64,000 nucleotides of DNA from positions 1-64,000 of the forward strand of contig JAGRGQ010000002.1 of NCBI GenBank assembly GCA_020445405.1. Reading direction: 5' to 3'. Shown in pieces: positions 43,689 through 52,110 of the stretch. The position numbers and the translations under genes are program-made. The DNA is from Gammaproteobacteria bacterium. GTDB lineage: Bacteria > Pseudomonadota > Gammaproteobacteria > Chromatiales > Chromatiaceae. The notes under the pieces were generated by a model. It saw only the letters and a list, made by a program, of their open reading frames with translations, did not search any database and was not told the DNA's origin. Position 1 is the first letter of the stretch, and each line of letters starts with the position of its first letter.

Positions 43689-44648
43689 ATGACCACCGGA
43701 CTGCTTTACGATCCCGTCTACCTGGAACATGACACCGGTTTCGGGCATCCCGAGCGGAGCGAGCGGCTTCCCGCGGTCATGAATTATATCGAAAAGCAGC
43801 CGTTCTTCGCGGCACTTGAGCATATTCCGCCCCGGGTGGCAGAGCCGGAATGGGTGGAGCAGATACACTCTGCCCGCTATATGCAGCGAGCCGAAACGGC
43901 CTGCCGCAGAAACTATTCGCATCTTGACAGCATGGACGTGGCTATTTCGGGGAGATCCTACGACGTGGCTCTACTCGCAGCCGGAGGTGCTCTGGAACTG
44001 GGCGACCGGGTGATGTCGGGGACGCTGCGCAATGCCTTCGGACTGGTGCGCCCTCCCGGCCACCATGCAGAGCATGAGACGGCCCTCGGTTTCTGCCTGT
44101 TCAACAATATCGCCATTCTGGCCCGCTATCTGCAGAAGCGGCATGGACTGCAGAAAATTCTCATCCTGGACTGGGACGTACACCATGGAAACGGTACCCA
44201 GCACACATTCGAACAGGATCCCTCCGTCCTCTACGTCAGCCTGCACCAGTATCCCTACTATCCCGGCACCGGAGCAGCATCCGAAACCGGCAGTGGGAAA
44301 GGCAAGGGCGCCACCATCAACTGTCCGATGTCCGCGGGCGCGGGCGACAGCGACTATAAGCAGGCGTTTAGCGAGCGGATACTGCCCGATGTGGACAGGT
44401 TTAAACCGGAGATAGTGCTGATTTCCGCAGGCTTCGACGCCCATAGGGATGATCCGCTGGCCCAGGTGAATCTGACGACAGAGTGCTATGGCTGGATGAC
44501 GGAACGCATGATGGAGGTGGCGGATCGGCACGCGGATGGAAAATTGATAGCGCTGCTGGAGGGCGGATACGATCTGGGCGCATTGGCGCGCTCCATCGGT
44601 ACGCATCTGCGTGTGCTGACCGGAACGGCGCCCCAGCCGTCAGATTGA
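43689..44648 (+). CDS. Histone deacetylase-like (class II) zinc hydrolase
   Basis: 319 residues. All active-site blocks of the arginase/deacetylase fold are visible: GHPERSERLPAV, RPPGHHAEHETALGFCLFNNIAI with the His-His charge-relay, DWDVHHGNGTQHTF and SAGFDAHRDDPL for Zn2+ ligands, and LEGGYDLGALA. Bacterial members deacetylate polyamines, acetoin-related proteins or other N-acetyl compounds. GGAG precedes the ATG. No acetyltransferase or polyamine gene is adjacent, so the substrate is unknown. Confidence 0.93.
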   Translation: MTTGLLYDPVYLEHDTGFGHPERSERLPAVMNYIEKQPFFAALEHIPPRVAEPEWVEQIHSARYMQRAETACRRNYSHLDSMDVAISGRSYDVALLAAGGALELGDRVMSGTLRNAFGLVRPPGHHAEHETALGFCLFNNIAILARYLQKRHGLQKILILDWDVHHGNGTQHTFEQDPSVLYVSLHQYPYYPGTGAASETGSGKGKGATINCPMSAGAGDSDYKQAFSERILPDVDRFKPEIVLISAGFDAHRDDPLAQVNLTTECYGWMTERMMEVADRHADGKLIALLEGGYDLGALARSIGTHLRVLTGTAPQPSD

Positions 44649-44760
44649 TCCCAGGATTGGTGGCGGCGAAACGGCCGCCAAGCCGCTTCCCCGACCGCAT
44701 CGGTAAAAAGTCCCAAATCAGGGATCTGTACATCCCCCGGTTTTGACCGGAAGAGAGAAC

Positions 44761-44881
44761 CCCTCCCTCCGTGAGGAAGAGGGCAGGAGGAGGGTATCAA
44801 GAGATAAGCTTCTGATTTTAATCACCCTCATCTGGCCTTCTCCCTCGCAGGGAGAAGGGACAGAACCTTTGCGACACCGTC
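44761..44881. repeat. MITE-like element, left end truncated
   Basis: Shares with the 36.9 kb copy the block GGGTATC-AGAGATAAGC and the following TTTTAATCACCCTCATC, then the central CTTCTCCCTCGCAGGGAGAAG and the right end CCTTTGCGACACC. The left inverted repeat is missing. It lies between the deacetylase and DUF2760 genes. Confidence 0.65.
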
Positions 44882-44942
44882 CTCATGGGAGAGGGGGGTC
44901 GGCTTGCAGCCGACTCCGATATTGTCTGACTGTAACCCGAAG

Positions 44943-44962
44943 CCACCGGCTTCAGCCGGTGG
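44943..44962. repeat. Perfect 20-bp palindromic hairpin
   Basis: CCACCGGCTTCAGCCGGTGG folds into a nine-bp stem. It resembles hairpins found at REP/RAYT and IS200/IS605 ends, and follows another stem GGCTTGCAGCC at 44899-44909. No transposase is nearby. Confidence 0.5.
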
Positions 44963-45092
44963 AGTATTCACCTGACTCGCATCGACTCTCCCGCCGGATT
45001 GTTCTGTTTCCGCTGTCGCCGGAGCATGAATATACCCGGTGCCGTGGTAGCATAGCCCACTTTTCAAACATCAGTTATCTGGAACAGTCAAC

Positions 45093-45662
45093 ATGGACCA
45101 CAAGACACCCTCATTTCCCACCCGCATCGCGCTTGCGTTGTCGGCGCTCTTCCGGGTGTTGTTCGACCCGCAGTTCGCCAGCGCTGTAGAGCGGATCAGG
45201 CGGGGTGGTGTACCGATCTCCGCTGAGACCGTGCAGGCTGGCGCGGAAAAGCCGGCGCCACCGCCGCCGCTGTTGAAGGAGGCTGGGCCGGATGCCGCCC
45301 TGCAGCTGCTCGGGCTTTTGCAGCAGGAAGGGCGCTTCATCGATTTTATCGAAGAGGATGTGGCCGGTTATGCCGATGCGGAAATCGGGGCAGCTGCGCG
45401 GCTGGTGCACGACGGCTGCCGCAGGGTGCTGCGTGAACACCTCACCATTGAGCCGGTGCGGGAGGAGACCGAAGGCAGCCGGGTTACGCTGGAGCGGGGG
45501 TTCGATGCGACATCCGTGCGCGTGACAGGTAATGTGGTGGGTGAACCGCCGTTTCATGGCGTGGTTACCCACCGCGGGTGGCGCGCTGGCGGGGTGCGCC
45601 TGCCCAAGCTGGCGGTCGGTCACGATGTGACTGTGCTGGCGTCGGCCGAGGTGGAGTTATGA
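45093..45662 (+). CDS. DUF2760 protein, partner of Hsp70-like proteins
   Basis: 189 residues. N-terminal amphipathic/hydrophobic helix (IALALSALFRVLFDPQFASAVERIR), a Pro-rich linker (APPPPPLL), then the DUF2760 core: ALQLLGLLQQEGRFIDFIEEDVAGYADAEIGAAARLVHDGCR, with a C-terminal beta part ending LPKLAVGHDVTVLASAEVEL. The family almost always sits before Hsp70-like genes. Its stop overlaps the ATG of the first Hsp70 gene (TTATGA), so co-translation is expected. Biochemical role unknown; it may be an adaptor or co-chaperone. Confidence 0.85.
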   Translation: MDHKTPSFPTRIALALSALFRVLFDPQFASAVERIRRGGVPISAETVQAGAEKPAPPPPLLKEAGPDAALQLLGLLQQEGRFIDFIEEDVAGYADAEIGAAARLVHDGCRRVLREHLTIEPVREETEGSRVTLERGFDATSVRVTGNVVGEPPFHGVVTHRGWRAGGVRLPKLAVGHDVTVLASAEVEL

Positions 45663-47491
45663 GCGCTGCGAAGTATGCCGTCGGTATTGATCTGGGTACC
45701 ACACACTGTGCACTCTCCTACGTGGAGCTGGATGCGGATACGGAGAGCGAGCAGGCGCTGCAGGAGGTGCTTCCGATCCCGCAGTTGACCGCACCCGGCA
45801 GCGTGGATGCACTGCCGTTGCTTCCCTCTTTTATCTATCTGCCACACGCGACCGAGCTCGCTCCCGGGGATCTCACGCTGCCCTGGGCGGAACAGACGGC
45901 GTACGCGCTGGGGGAATTTGCCCGGTCCCGCGGCGCGTTAACCCCGATCAGAACGGTATCCAGCGCCAAGAGCTGGCTCTCCCACAGCGGTGTGGACCGC
46001 CGCGCCGACATTCTGCCCCAGGATGCACCTGAAGAGGTTGCCCGCCTCTCGCCGCTGCAGGCTTCCGTACGCTATCTCGAGCATCTGAGGGATGCCTGGA
46101 ACCACCGGTTTCCCGACGCTCCTCTGAACAGGCAGGATGTGACCATCACCATTCCGGCCTCTTTCGACCCGGCAGCAAGGGAGCTCACCGCGGAGGCGGC
46201 AGAGCAGGCCGGGTACCATCAGGCCAATCTGCTGGAAGAACCCCAGGCTGCCCTGTACAGCTGGATCCAGGGATCCATGGGCGAGTGGCGCAAGCAGGTG
46301 AGCCCGGGTGACATCGTGCTGGTGGTGGATGTGGGCGGCGGCACCACGGACCTTTCACTGATCGCAGTAATAGACCGGGAGGGAAAGATGGAACCGCACC
46401 GCATCGCGGTCGGTGACCACATTCTGCTGGGGGGGGATAACATGGACCTTGCCCTGGCTCATGTGATCAGCGCGAAGCTGATGCAGCAGGGCACACAACT
46501 GGATCCCTGGCAGCTGCGGGCGGTTACGCACGGTTGCCGGGTGGCCAAGGAGACCCTGTTGATCGATACCGGGCAGGATACCGTGCCGCTGGTGGTGCCC
46601 AGCCGGGGATCCAGATTGATAGGCGGCTCCATCCGCACAGAACTGACCAGGGACGAGGTGCGGCGCACGCTGATCGAAGGATTTTTCCCCCAGGTCGAAG
46701 CCTCGGCCAGGCCCATTGCACGTCCCCGGACGGGACTGATGCAACTGGGTCTCCCCTACGCCCAGGACGCGGCGATTACCCGGCATCTCGCTGCATTTCT
46801 CGGACGTCAGACGATGGCTGCCAGCGAACTTCCCGGGTTCCGGGAGAGCCGCGAGGGGGCATCGTTCATACACCCAACCGCAGTGTTGTTCAATGGCGGG
46901 ATTTTCAAGTCGCCGCTGCTCAGTGAACGTATCCTGGACAATCTCAATCACTGGCTCGCGAAGGAACAGGCCCCCCCCGCCCGCCTGCTCAGCGGCGCCG
47001 ATCTGGATCTCGCGGTAGCCAGGGGAGCAGCTTACTACGGCAGGGTCAAGCGAGGCGGCGGTGTACGCATCCGTGGCGGTACCGCCCAGTCATTCTACGT
47101 CGGCATCGAGACGAGCATGCCGGCGGTTCCCGGCCTGGAACCTCCCGTCATGGCGCTGTGTGTCGCGCCTTTCGGTATGGAGGAGGGCAGCGCGGCGAAT
47201 CCGCTCCCGCAGGAGTTCGGGCTGGTGGTCGGGGAACCGGTGAGATTCCGCTTTTTCGAATCCTCGGTCCGGCGCACCGACGAGGTGGGCATGATGCTGG
47301 AATCCTGGTCCGGCGAGGAGTTGCGGGAGTTGGGTGAGATCGAAGTCTCGCTCTCCGCTGAACGCAGAAACCTTGGAGAAGTGGTTCCGGTCAGGCTGCA
47401 GGCGGCCGTTACCGAGACAGGTACACTGCGTCTGGAGGCCTCCCCGGTAGAGGGTGATGAACGCTGGAAGGTCGAGCTGGATGTAAGATAA
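45659..47491 (+). CDS. Divergent Hsp70-family protein
   Basis: 610 residues. Actin-like ATPase with phosphate-1 (YAVGIDLGTTHCALSYV), connect region, phosphate-2 (VVDVGGGTTDLSLIAV), and adenosine motif (LFNGGIFKSPLLSERI). Extra segments relative to DnaK lie around the phosphate-1 region (QLTAPGSVDALPLLPSFIY). After about residue 455 a beta-rich domain (RGGTAQSFYVGIET to KVELDVR) replaces the DnaK substrate-binding domain; there is no helical lid and no EEVD-like tail. ATP binding is likely intact. It is the first of two Hsp70 genes in the operon and overlaps DUF2760. Clients are unknown. Confidence 0.88.
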   Translation: MSAAKYAVGIDLGTTHCALSYVELDADTESEQALQEVLPIPQLTAPGSVDALPLLPSFIYLPHATELAPGDLTLPWAEQTAYALGEFARSRGALTPIRTVSSAKSWLSHSGVDRRADILPQDAPEEVARLSPLQASVRYLEHLRDAWNHRFPDAPLNRQDVTITIPASFDPAARELTAEAAEQAGYHQANLLEEPQAALYSWIQGSMGEWRKQVSPGDIVLVVDVGGGTTDLSLIAVIDREGKMEPHRIAVGDHILLGGDNMDLALAHVISAKLMQQGTQLDPWQLRAVTHGCRVAKETLLIDTGQDTVPLVVPSRGSRLIGGSIRTELTRDEVRRTLIEGFFPQVEASARPIARPRTGLMQLGLPYAQDAAITRHLAAFLGRQTMAASELPGFRESREGASFIHPTAVLFNGGIFKSPLLSERILDNLNHWLAKEQAPPARLLSGADLDLAVARGAAYYGRVKRGGGVRIRGGTAQSFYVGIETSMPAVPGLEPPVMALCVAPFGMEEGSAANPLPQEFGLVVGEPVRFRFFESSVRRTDEVGMMLESWSGEELRELGEIEVSLSAERRNLGEVVPVRLQAAVTETGTLRLEASPVEGDERWKVELDVR

Positions 47492-47507
47492 TCCCGTTGA
47501 TTCATTT

Positions 47508-50300
47508 ATGGCTTCAATGTCCCGCTTCATCGTAGGTATCGATCTGGGCACGACCAACACCGTGGTGGCGTTCGCAGATAAGGAGAAGGGTGCGGAAACC
47601 ACAATCGAGCTGTTCCGGATAGAGCAGCTGGTGGCACCGGGTCAAATTGCACTGCGTCCCATGCTGCCCTCCGTGGAGTACCATCCGGGGCCCGGCGAAC
47701 TGAATGAGGATGACGTTCGGATCTCCTGCCAGACGGGGTATTTCGGCGGTATAGAGAATCTGGTCGTCGGCACGCTTGCGCTGCAGCTGGGTTCGCAGGT
47801 GCCGGGGAGGCTGGTCGCCAGCGCCAAGAGCTGGCTCTCTCATCCCAGCGTTGACCGCACCGCGCCGATTCTGCCCTGGGGAGGCGGCGACACTGCAGCC
47901 CGGGTCTCGCCGCTCACGGCCAGCGCCAATTATCTCGCCCATGTGCGCTGCTGCTGGAATCGGGCATTTCCCGAAAATCATCTCGAAGACCAGGATGTCG
48001 TGCTCACGGTCCCGGCCTCCTTCGACGAAGCGGCGCGCGGATTGACGCTGGAGGCCGCCAGGATCGCGGGAATAGGGGGGGTGAGGCTGGTTGAAGAGCC
48101 TCAGGCAGCATTCCATGACTGGATATTCCGCAACCGCGACAGTCTGCAGGAAAGCCTGGAGGGTTCCCGTCTCGCACTGGTCTGCGATGTGGGTGGCGGA
48201 ACCACGGACCTGACCCTGATCAGGATCGAATTCGATGAAGGGAAGCCGCGCTTCACCCGCATCGGGGTGGGCGACCACCTGATGCTCGGTGGCGACAATA
48301 TGGACCTTGGACTGGCCCACCTGGTCGAAGCGGTGCTTGCCTCCCCCGCGGACACCCCGTTGAGCGGTGCACGCCTGTCGCAGCTGATCCAGCAGTGCCG
48401 GCAGGCCAAGGAGTGCCTGCTCGCGGCGGATGCGCCGGACAAGGTCCCGGTGACGCTGTTGGGCGGTGGCAGCCGCATGGTTGGCGGGGCCCGCACCACG
48501 GAGCTGGATCGCAGCACCGTCGATGAACTGGTGGTGGACGGTTTCTTCCCCCCGGCATCGGTGGACGATCGTCCAAGACGGATGCGCAGCGGCATTGTCG
48601 AATTCGGTCTGCCCTATGCCGCCGATCCTGCGATAACCCGCCACCTCGCGAAATTCCTGACATTTCACGCCGCAGCCTGCAGCAGTGCGCTTGGTCTGGA
48701 GGAGGGGCGGATCGGGCGGCCCCCGATACCCGATACGCTGTTGTTGAACGGCGGGGTATTCAACGCGGCCTCGCTGCGCGCCAGGCTGGCCGGGGTGCTG
48801 GCGGAATGGCGGGGAGGTCCATTGAAAATTCTGGTAAACGACCAGCCGGACACGGCAGTTGCCCGCGGAGCGGTCGCCTCCCGTCTTTCCCGGCTGGGTG
48901 GAGCCCCCGGGGTTGGTGGCGGCTCCGCGCGCAGTTTTCTGCTGGTGCTGGAAGATGAAAAGAGCCGTTCCGGCATCTGCCTGTTGCCGAAGGGGACTGA
49001 AGCGGGCCGGGAGGTCTCCCTGAGAGATCGAACCTTCGCGTTGAGCGTCGGTCAACCGGTGCGGTTTCATCTGGTCTCTTCAACCGCGGATACCAGTTAT
49101 CGGCCAGGCGAGGCGGTGGATATCAGCGACGCCTGTTTTCTGCACCTGCCGCCGCTGGCCACCATCGTAGGTGCGCGGGAGGAGAACATCGCACGGGAAG
49201 TTCCGGTACAGCTGGTTACTGAACTGACGGAAATCGGCACCCTGGAGATACGCTGCATCAGCAGAGAGAATCCGGAGGAGCAGTGGAAGCTCGAGTTCCA
49301 GACCCGGGGTGGCTCCGATCAGGGCACTGCGCAGACGGTCGTCGCTGAACTCCCCCGGAAGTTCCCGGAAGCCCGTCAGGCGCTGGAACTGATGTACGGA
49401 GAACGCTCCAAAAAGGTCGATATCAAAGAGATCAGGCTGTTGCGGGGAAAACTGGAAAAGCTGCTGGGGCCTCGTGATGAATGGACCACCGCGTTGCTGC
49501 GCGAACTGTTCAGCCTGCTCTGGGATGGCGTGCACCGCCGGCGTCGTTCGCAGGACCATGAAAGGGTGTGGCTGAATCTGGTCGGATTCTGCATGCGACC
49601 GGGATTCGGACATCCACTGGACGACTGGCGGATGCAGCGGCTCTGGTCCATCCACGAGCAGGGTATCCAGTACGCCTCGGCAGGACAGAACTGGTCGGAG
49701 TGGTGGACGCTGTGGCGCCGCGTCGCGGGCGGTCTGGGTGAGCAGCAACAGGCCAGGCTCCTTGACAGCATCGATTTCTATCTGCAACCGCCGGGCAAGA
49801 GCGTGCGCCAGCGACCGAAGGGACCGAAATTACAGGGCTACGACGATATGGTGCGACTGGCGGCATCCCTGGAGCGGGTGGCAGTCGAACGCAAGATCGA
49901 AATCGGGCGCTGGCTGCTGGAGCGGTTGAAAAAGCCGACCGAGAGTGCCAACAGCTGGTGGGCCGTCGGCCGTATCGGTGTGCGTGTGCCGGTGCATGGG
50001 AGCAGTCACAGCGTCGTCCCGGCGGATGAGGCGACCCGCTGGCTGGACGCGGTGCTCGCGCTGAACTGGCGGACCGTCGCGCCCGCAGCGTTTGCTGCGG
50101 TGATGCTCGCCCGCCGGTGCGGCGACAGGGATCGTGACCTGAGCCTGGAGGCCGGCGAACGGGTAATCGCCAAACTTCAGATGCTGAAGGGATCGGAAAG
50201 GTGGGTATCCCAGGTGCGGGAGGTCGTCGAACTGGACGCCGCGGATGAACGTCGCGTCATCGGTGACACCCTTCCCGTGGGCCTGGAACTGATCGATTGA
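47508..50300 (+). CDS. Long Hsp70-family protein with C-terminal DUF3731-type extension
   Basis: 930 residues. The N-terminal 600 repeat the plan of the preceding gene (GIDLGTTNTVVAFAD; VCDVGGGTTDLTLIRI; LLNGGVFNAASLRARL; SARSFLLVLEDE), including the same SAKSWLSH segment, so the two are paralogues. A further 330 residues (from about 610) form a helical region rich in Trp, Arg and Leu (WTTALLRELFSLLWDGVHRRRRSQDHERVWLNL, RMQRLWSIHEQGIQYA), typical of DUF3731. It starts 16 bases after the previous stop. The pair with DUF2760 suggests an ATP-driven complex specialised in some folding or assembly task; not determined. Confidence 0.88.
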   Translation: MASMSRFIVGIDLGTTNTVVAFADKEKGAETTIELFRIEQLVAPGQIALRPMLPSVEYHPGPGELNEDDVRISCQTGYFGGIENLVVGTLALQLGSQVPGRLVASAKSWLSHPSVDRTAPILPWGGGDTAARVSPLTASANYLAHVRCCWNRAFPENHLEDQDVVLTVPASFDEAARGLTLEAARIAGIGGVRLVEEPQAAFHDWIFRNRDSLQESLEGSRLALVCDVGGGTTDLTLIRIEFDEGKPRFTRIGVGDHLMLGGDNMDLGLAHLVEAVLASPADTPLSGARLSQLIQQCRQAKECLLAADAPDKVPVTLLGGGSRMVGGARTTELDRSTVDELVVDGFFPPASVDDRPRRMRSGIVEFGLPYAADPAITRHLAKFLTFHAAACSSALGLEEGRIGRPPIPDTLLLNGGVFNAASLRARLAGVLAEWRGGPLKILVNDQPDTAVARGAVASRLSRLGGAPGVGGGSARSFLLVLEDEKSRSGICLLPKGTEAGREVSLRDRTFALSVGQPVRFHLVSSTADTSYRPGEAVDISDACFLHLPPLATIVGAREENIAREVPVQLVTELTEIGTLEIRCISRENPEEQWKLEFQTRGGSDQGTAQTVVAELPRKFPEARQALELMYGERSKKVDIKEIRLLRGKLEKLLGPRDEWTTALLRELFSLLWDGVHRRRRSQDHERVWLNLVGFCMRPGFGHPLDDWRMQRLWSIHEQGIQYASAGQNWSEWWTLWRRVAGGLGEQQQARLLDSIDFYLQPPGKSVRQRPKGPKLQGYDDMVRLAASLERVAVERKIEIGRWLLERLKKPTESANSWWAVGRIGVRVPVHGSSHSVVPADEATRWLDAVLALNWRTVAPAAFAAVMLARRCGDRDRDLSLEAGERVIAKLQMLKGSERWVSQVREVVELDAADERRVIGDTLPVGLELID

Positions 50301-50356
50301 TCTGGCTGCCGGCTGCTGCGCCCCGGTAGTCCTGCCACTCAGGGCTTGCCACGGTC

Positions 50357-50788
50357 CTATTGGGTATAGTTGAAGGAGTTGTTGATCGCGCTCAGTTGCA
50401 GAAATGCAGGCTGATAAATGGTGATCTGCCCCGAACCTGCCTGTATGCCTATCTCACCGTTGGTTGCCGAAGGCGTGGCTGAATCGACATAGGCCAATCC
50501 TCCGCCCTTCGGCGCCAGGCGGGCTTCCGGGTTGACGATATTGAGCCAATGGCTTGTCGAGTTGATATCGAAATTATAAGTTTCACCGCGCGCTTCGATC
50601 GCGGTAATTTTTGCCAACTCGGATTTGATGGAGCGATAAGCGCCGTCATAGTGTGCGGTAACTTTCGCCATCTGGGCTTCCCTGGTGTACTGGTTGTAGG
50701 CCGGAACGGCGATGGCGGTGAGAATGGCGATGATCGCCACCACGATCATCAGCTCGATTAGCGTAAAACCGGATTGATTTCTCTCCAT
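50357..50788 (-). CDS. Type IV pilin (major-pilin-like)
   Basis: A 143-residue prepilin. Short basic leader ERNQSG, cleavage before Phe, then the conserved N-terminal helix FTLIELMIVVAIIAILTAIAVPAY with Glu at +5. The globular part (about 35-143) contains YDGAYRSIKSELAKITAIEARGE, SHWLNIVNPEARLAPKGGG and few Cys; it has no disulfide D-loop Cys pair, which is unusual for PilA. ATG at 50788; the ribosome site is poor. Convergent with the Hsp70 operon. No other pilus gene is in the window. Confidence 0.88.
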   Translation of the reverse strand: MERNQSGFTLIELMIVVAIIAILTAIAVPAYNQYTREAQMAKVTAHYDGAYRSIKSELAKITAIEARGETYNFDINSTSHWLNIVNPEARLAPKGGGLAYVDSATPSATNGEIGIQAGSGQITIYQPAFLQLSAINNSFNYTQ

Positions 50789-51423
50789 GACAGGCTCGCA
50801 AAAAAACAATCGTGTTCATTACAACGACCGGTCGTCCGGTACCTTTAACCGGATGCGGCAGAATCGGGTTCAGATCACGTTTTTTGCCTGGCCGGATCCA
50901 GTCGGTGGGGTCACATTCGCTTGATTTAAGGACCTTTCCCACTGCAGTGCACGGATCCGACAGCGCTATTCCACAATCTGAAAATATCGACTATATTGCC
51001 GGGGAGCGAGCATAGCTGCACGTTGCTGTTCGACCTGCGCTGGCGGCCGGAAAATTAAGATTTATACGCGCAAAAATCGACTGAAATCCAACGCTCGACC
51101 CGTAGTTGAATGTCAAAAAACGTGTGTCGCCAGCCCCGCGGCGACACGGCACAGATTAACCAACCGGGAATATAAAGTATGACAACGCTGGGCATTCGCA
51201 TAGTGTTAACAGGCCCTGGGGAGCGGCAGATATTCAGTGCAGGAGCGGATTCGTGGCCAGGTTGGATTTTTCCTGGCGCTGTCCGCACCCTGGCGAAGAA
51301 AACTCCCCGCTGATTTCAGACTCTGATACAAACCACTCCATGCTGTTGCGTCATCGCGGCAAACCCGGAAATTCGGAACGCCCTGCAGGATGTGAAAAAA
51401 CGGTTATCTGACATCGGTATCAA
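50789..51423. other. Gene-free stretch
   Basis: 635 bases between the pilin and the CreB-like gene. The sequence near 51055-51190 is AT-richer. A 46-codon frame at 51179 without ribosome site was not accepted. No sigma-54 site with good match or RNA gene was found. Confidence 0.35.
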
Positions 51424-52110
51424 ATGGACAGTATCCGCATATTTATCGTCGAGGACGAACCCTCAATAGCGCAGACCGTGCAGTTCACACTGGAGGCGGA
51501 GGGGTTTGCGACGCAACATTTTTCCACCGGTGCCGGCTGCCTTGCGGCGCTTGAAGCTGCCGCGCCGTCGCTCATTCTGCTGGATGTCGGTCTCGCTGAC
51601 GGCAATGGATTCGAACTCTTTGGGCGGATCCGCCGGTTGACCGAAGCGCCGGTTATCTACTTGACCGCCCGCGATGCCGAGATAGACCGGGTCGTCGGGC
51701 TGGAGATGGGTGCCGACGACTACATCGTAAAACCCTTCAGCCTGCGGGAACTGGTGGCGCGCGTGCGGGCGGTACTGCGACGTGTGGACACTGGGGCAGC
51801 AGCGTCCGCCGGCACGAACGAGGTTTTCCAGCTCGATACGGTGCGCAGGCGGATCCACTATCATGCACAGCTGCTGGATCTGACATTGCATGAATATCGT
51901 TTGCTCGAAACCCTGCTCAGCCATCCGGAACGGGTGTTCACGCGCAGCCAGCTGCTGCAGCGCGGTTGGGATAATCCCGACCATCGGCTGGAGCGCACCA
52001 TAGACAGCCACATAAAAAGCCTGCGCAGCAAGCTGCACGACATCAAGCCCGATGCAGACCCGATCTGCACCCATCGTGGAGTCGGATATTCCCTGATGCC
52101 GGAATCGTGA
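51424..52110 (+). CDS. creB: OmpR-family response regulator, CreB-like
   Basis: 228 residues. Receiver domain with acidic pair (FIVEDEPSIAQTV), phospho-acceptor in LILLDVGLADGNGFEL, Thr in VIYLTARDAE and Lys in YIVKPFSLRELVARVRAVLRRV; then a winged helix (HEYRLLETLLSHPERVFTRSQLLQRGWDNPDHRLERTIDSHIKSLR). It matches CreB and the response regulators of dedicated sortase systems. Its TGA overlaps the GTG start of the kinase gene. First gene of the exosortase block. Confidence 0.9.
   Translation: MDSIRIFIVEDEPSIAQTVQFTLEAEGFATQHFSTGAGCLAALEAAAPSLILLDVGLADGNGFELFGRIRRLTEAPVIYLTARDAEIDRVVGLEMGADDYIVKPFSLRELVARVRAVLRRVDTGAAASAGTNEVFQLDTVRRRIHYHAQLLDLTLHEYRLLETLLSHPERVFTRSQLLQRGWDNPDHRLERTIDSHIKSLRSKLHDIKPDADPICTHRGVGYSLMPES

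Noticed and set aside
44755..44970. CRISPR-like or integron-like array from clustered short palindromes
   Set aside because: The repeats are not regularly spaced and match dispersed intergenic elements instead.
47514..49070. Open frame of about 518 codons opposite the long Hsp70 gene
   Set aside because: Antisense shadow of a gene with strong nucleotide-binding motifs.
50790..51000. Sigma-54 promoter for the pilin
   Set aside because: Only a poor match (TGGATC-N5-AGGC on the minus strand) was found.
51179..51319. 46-codon frame before the CreB-like gene
   Set aside because: No ribosome site and no recognisable pattern.
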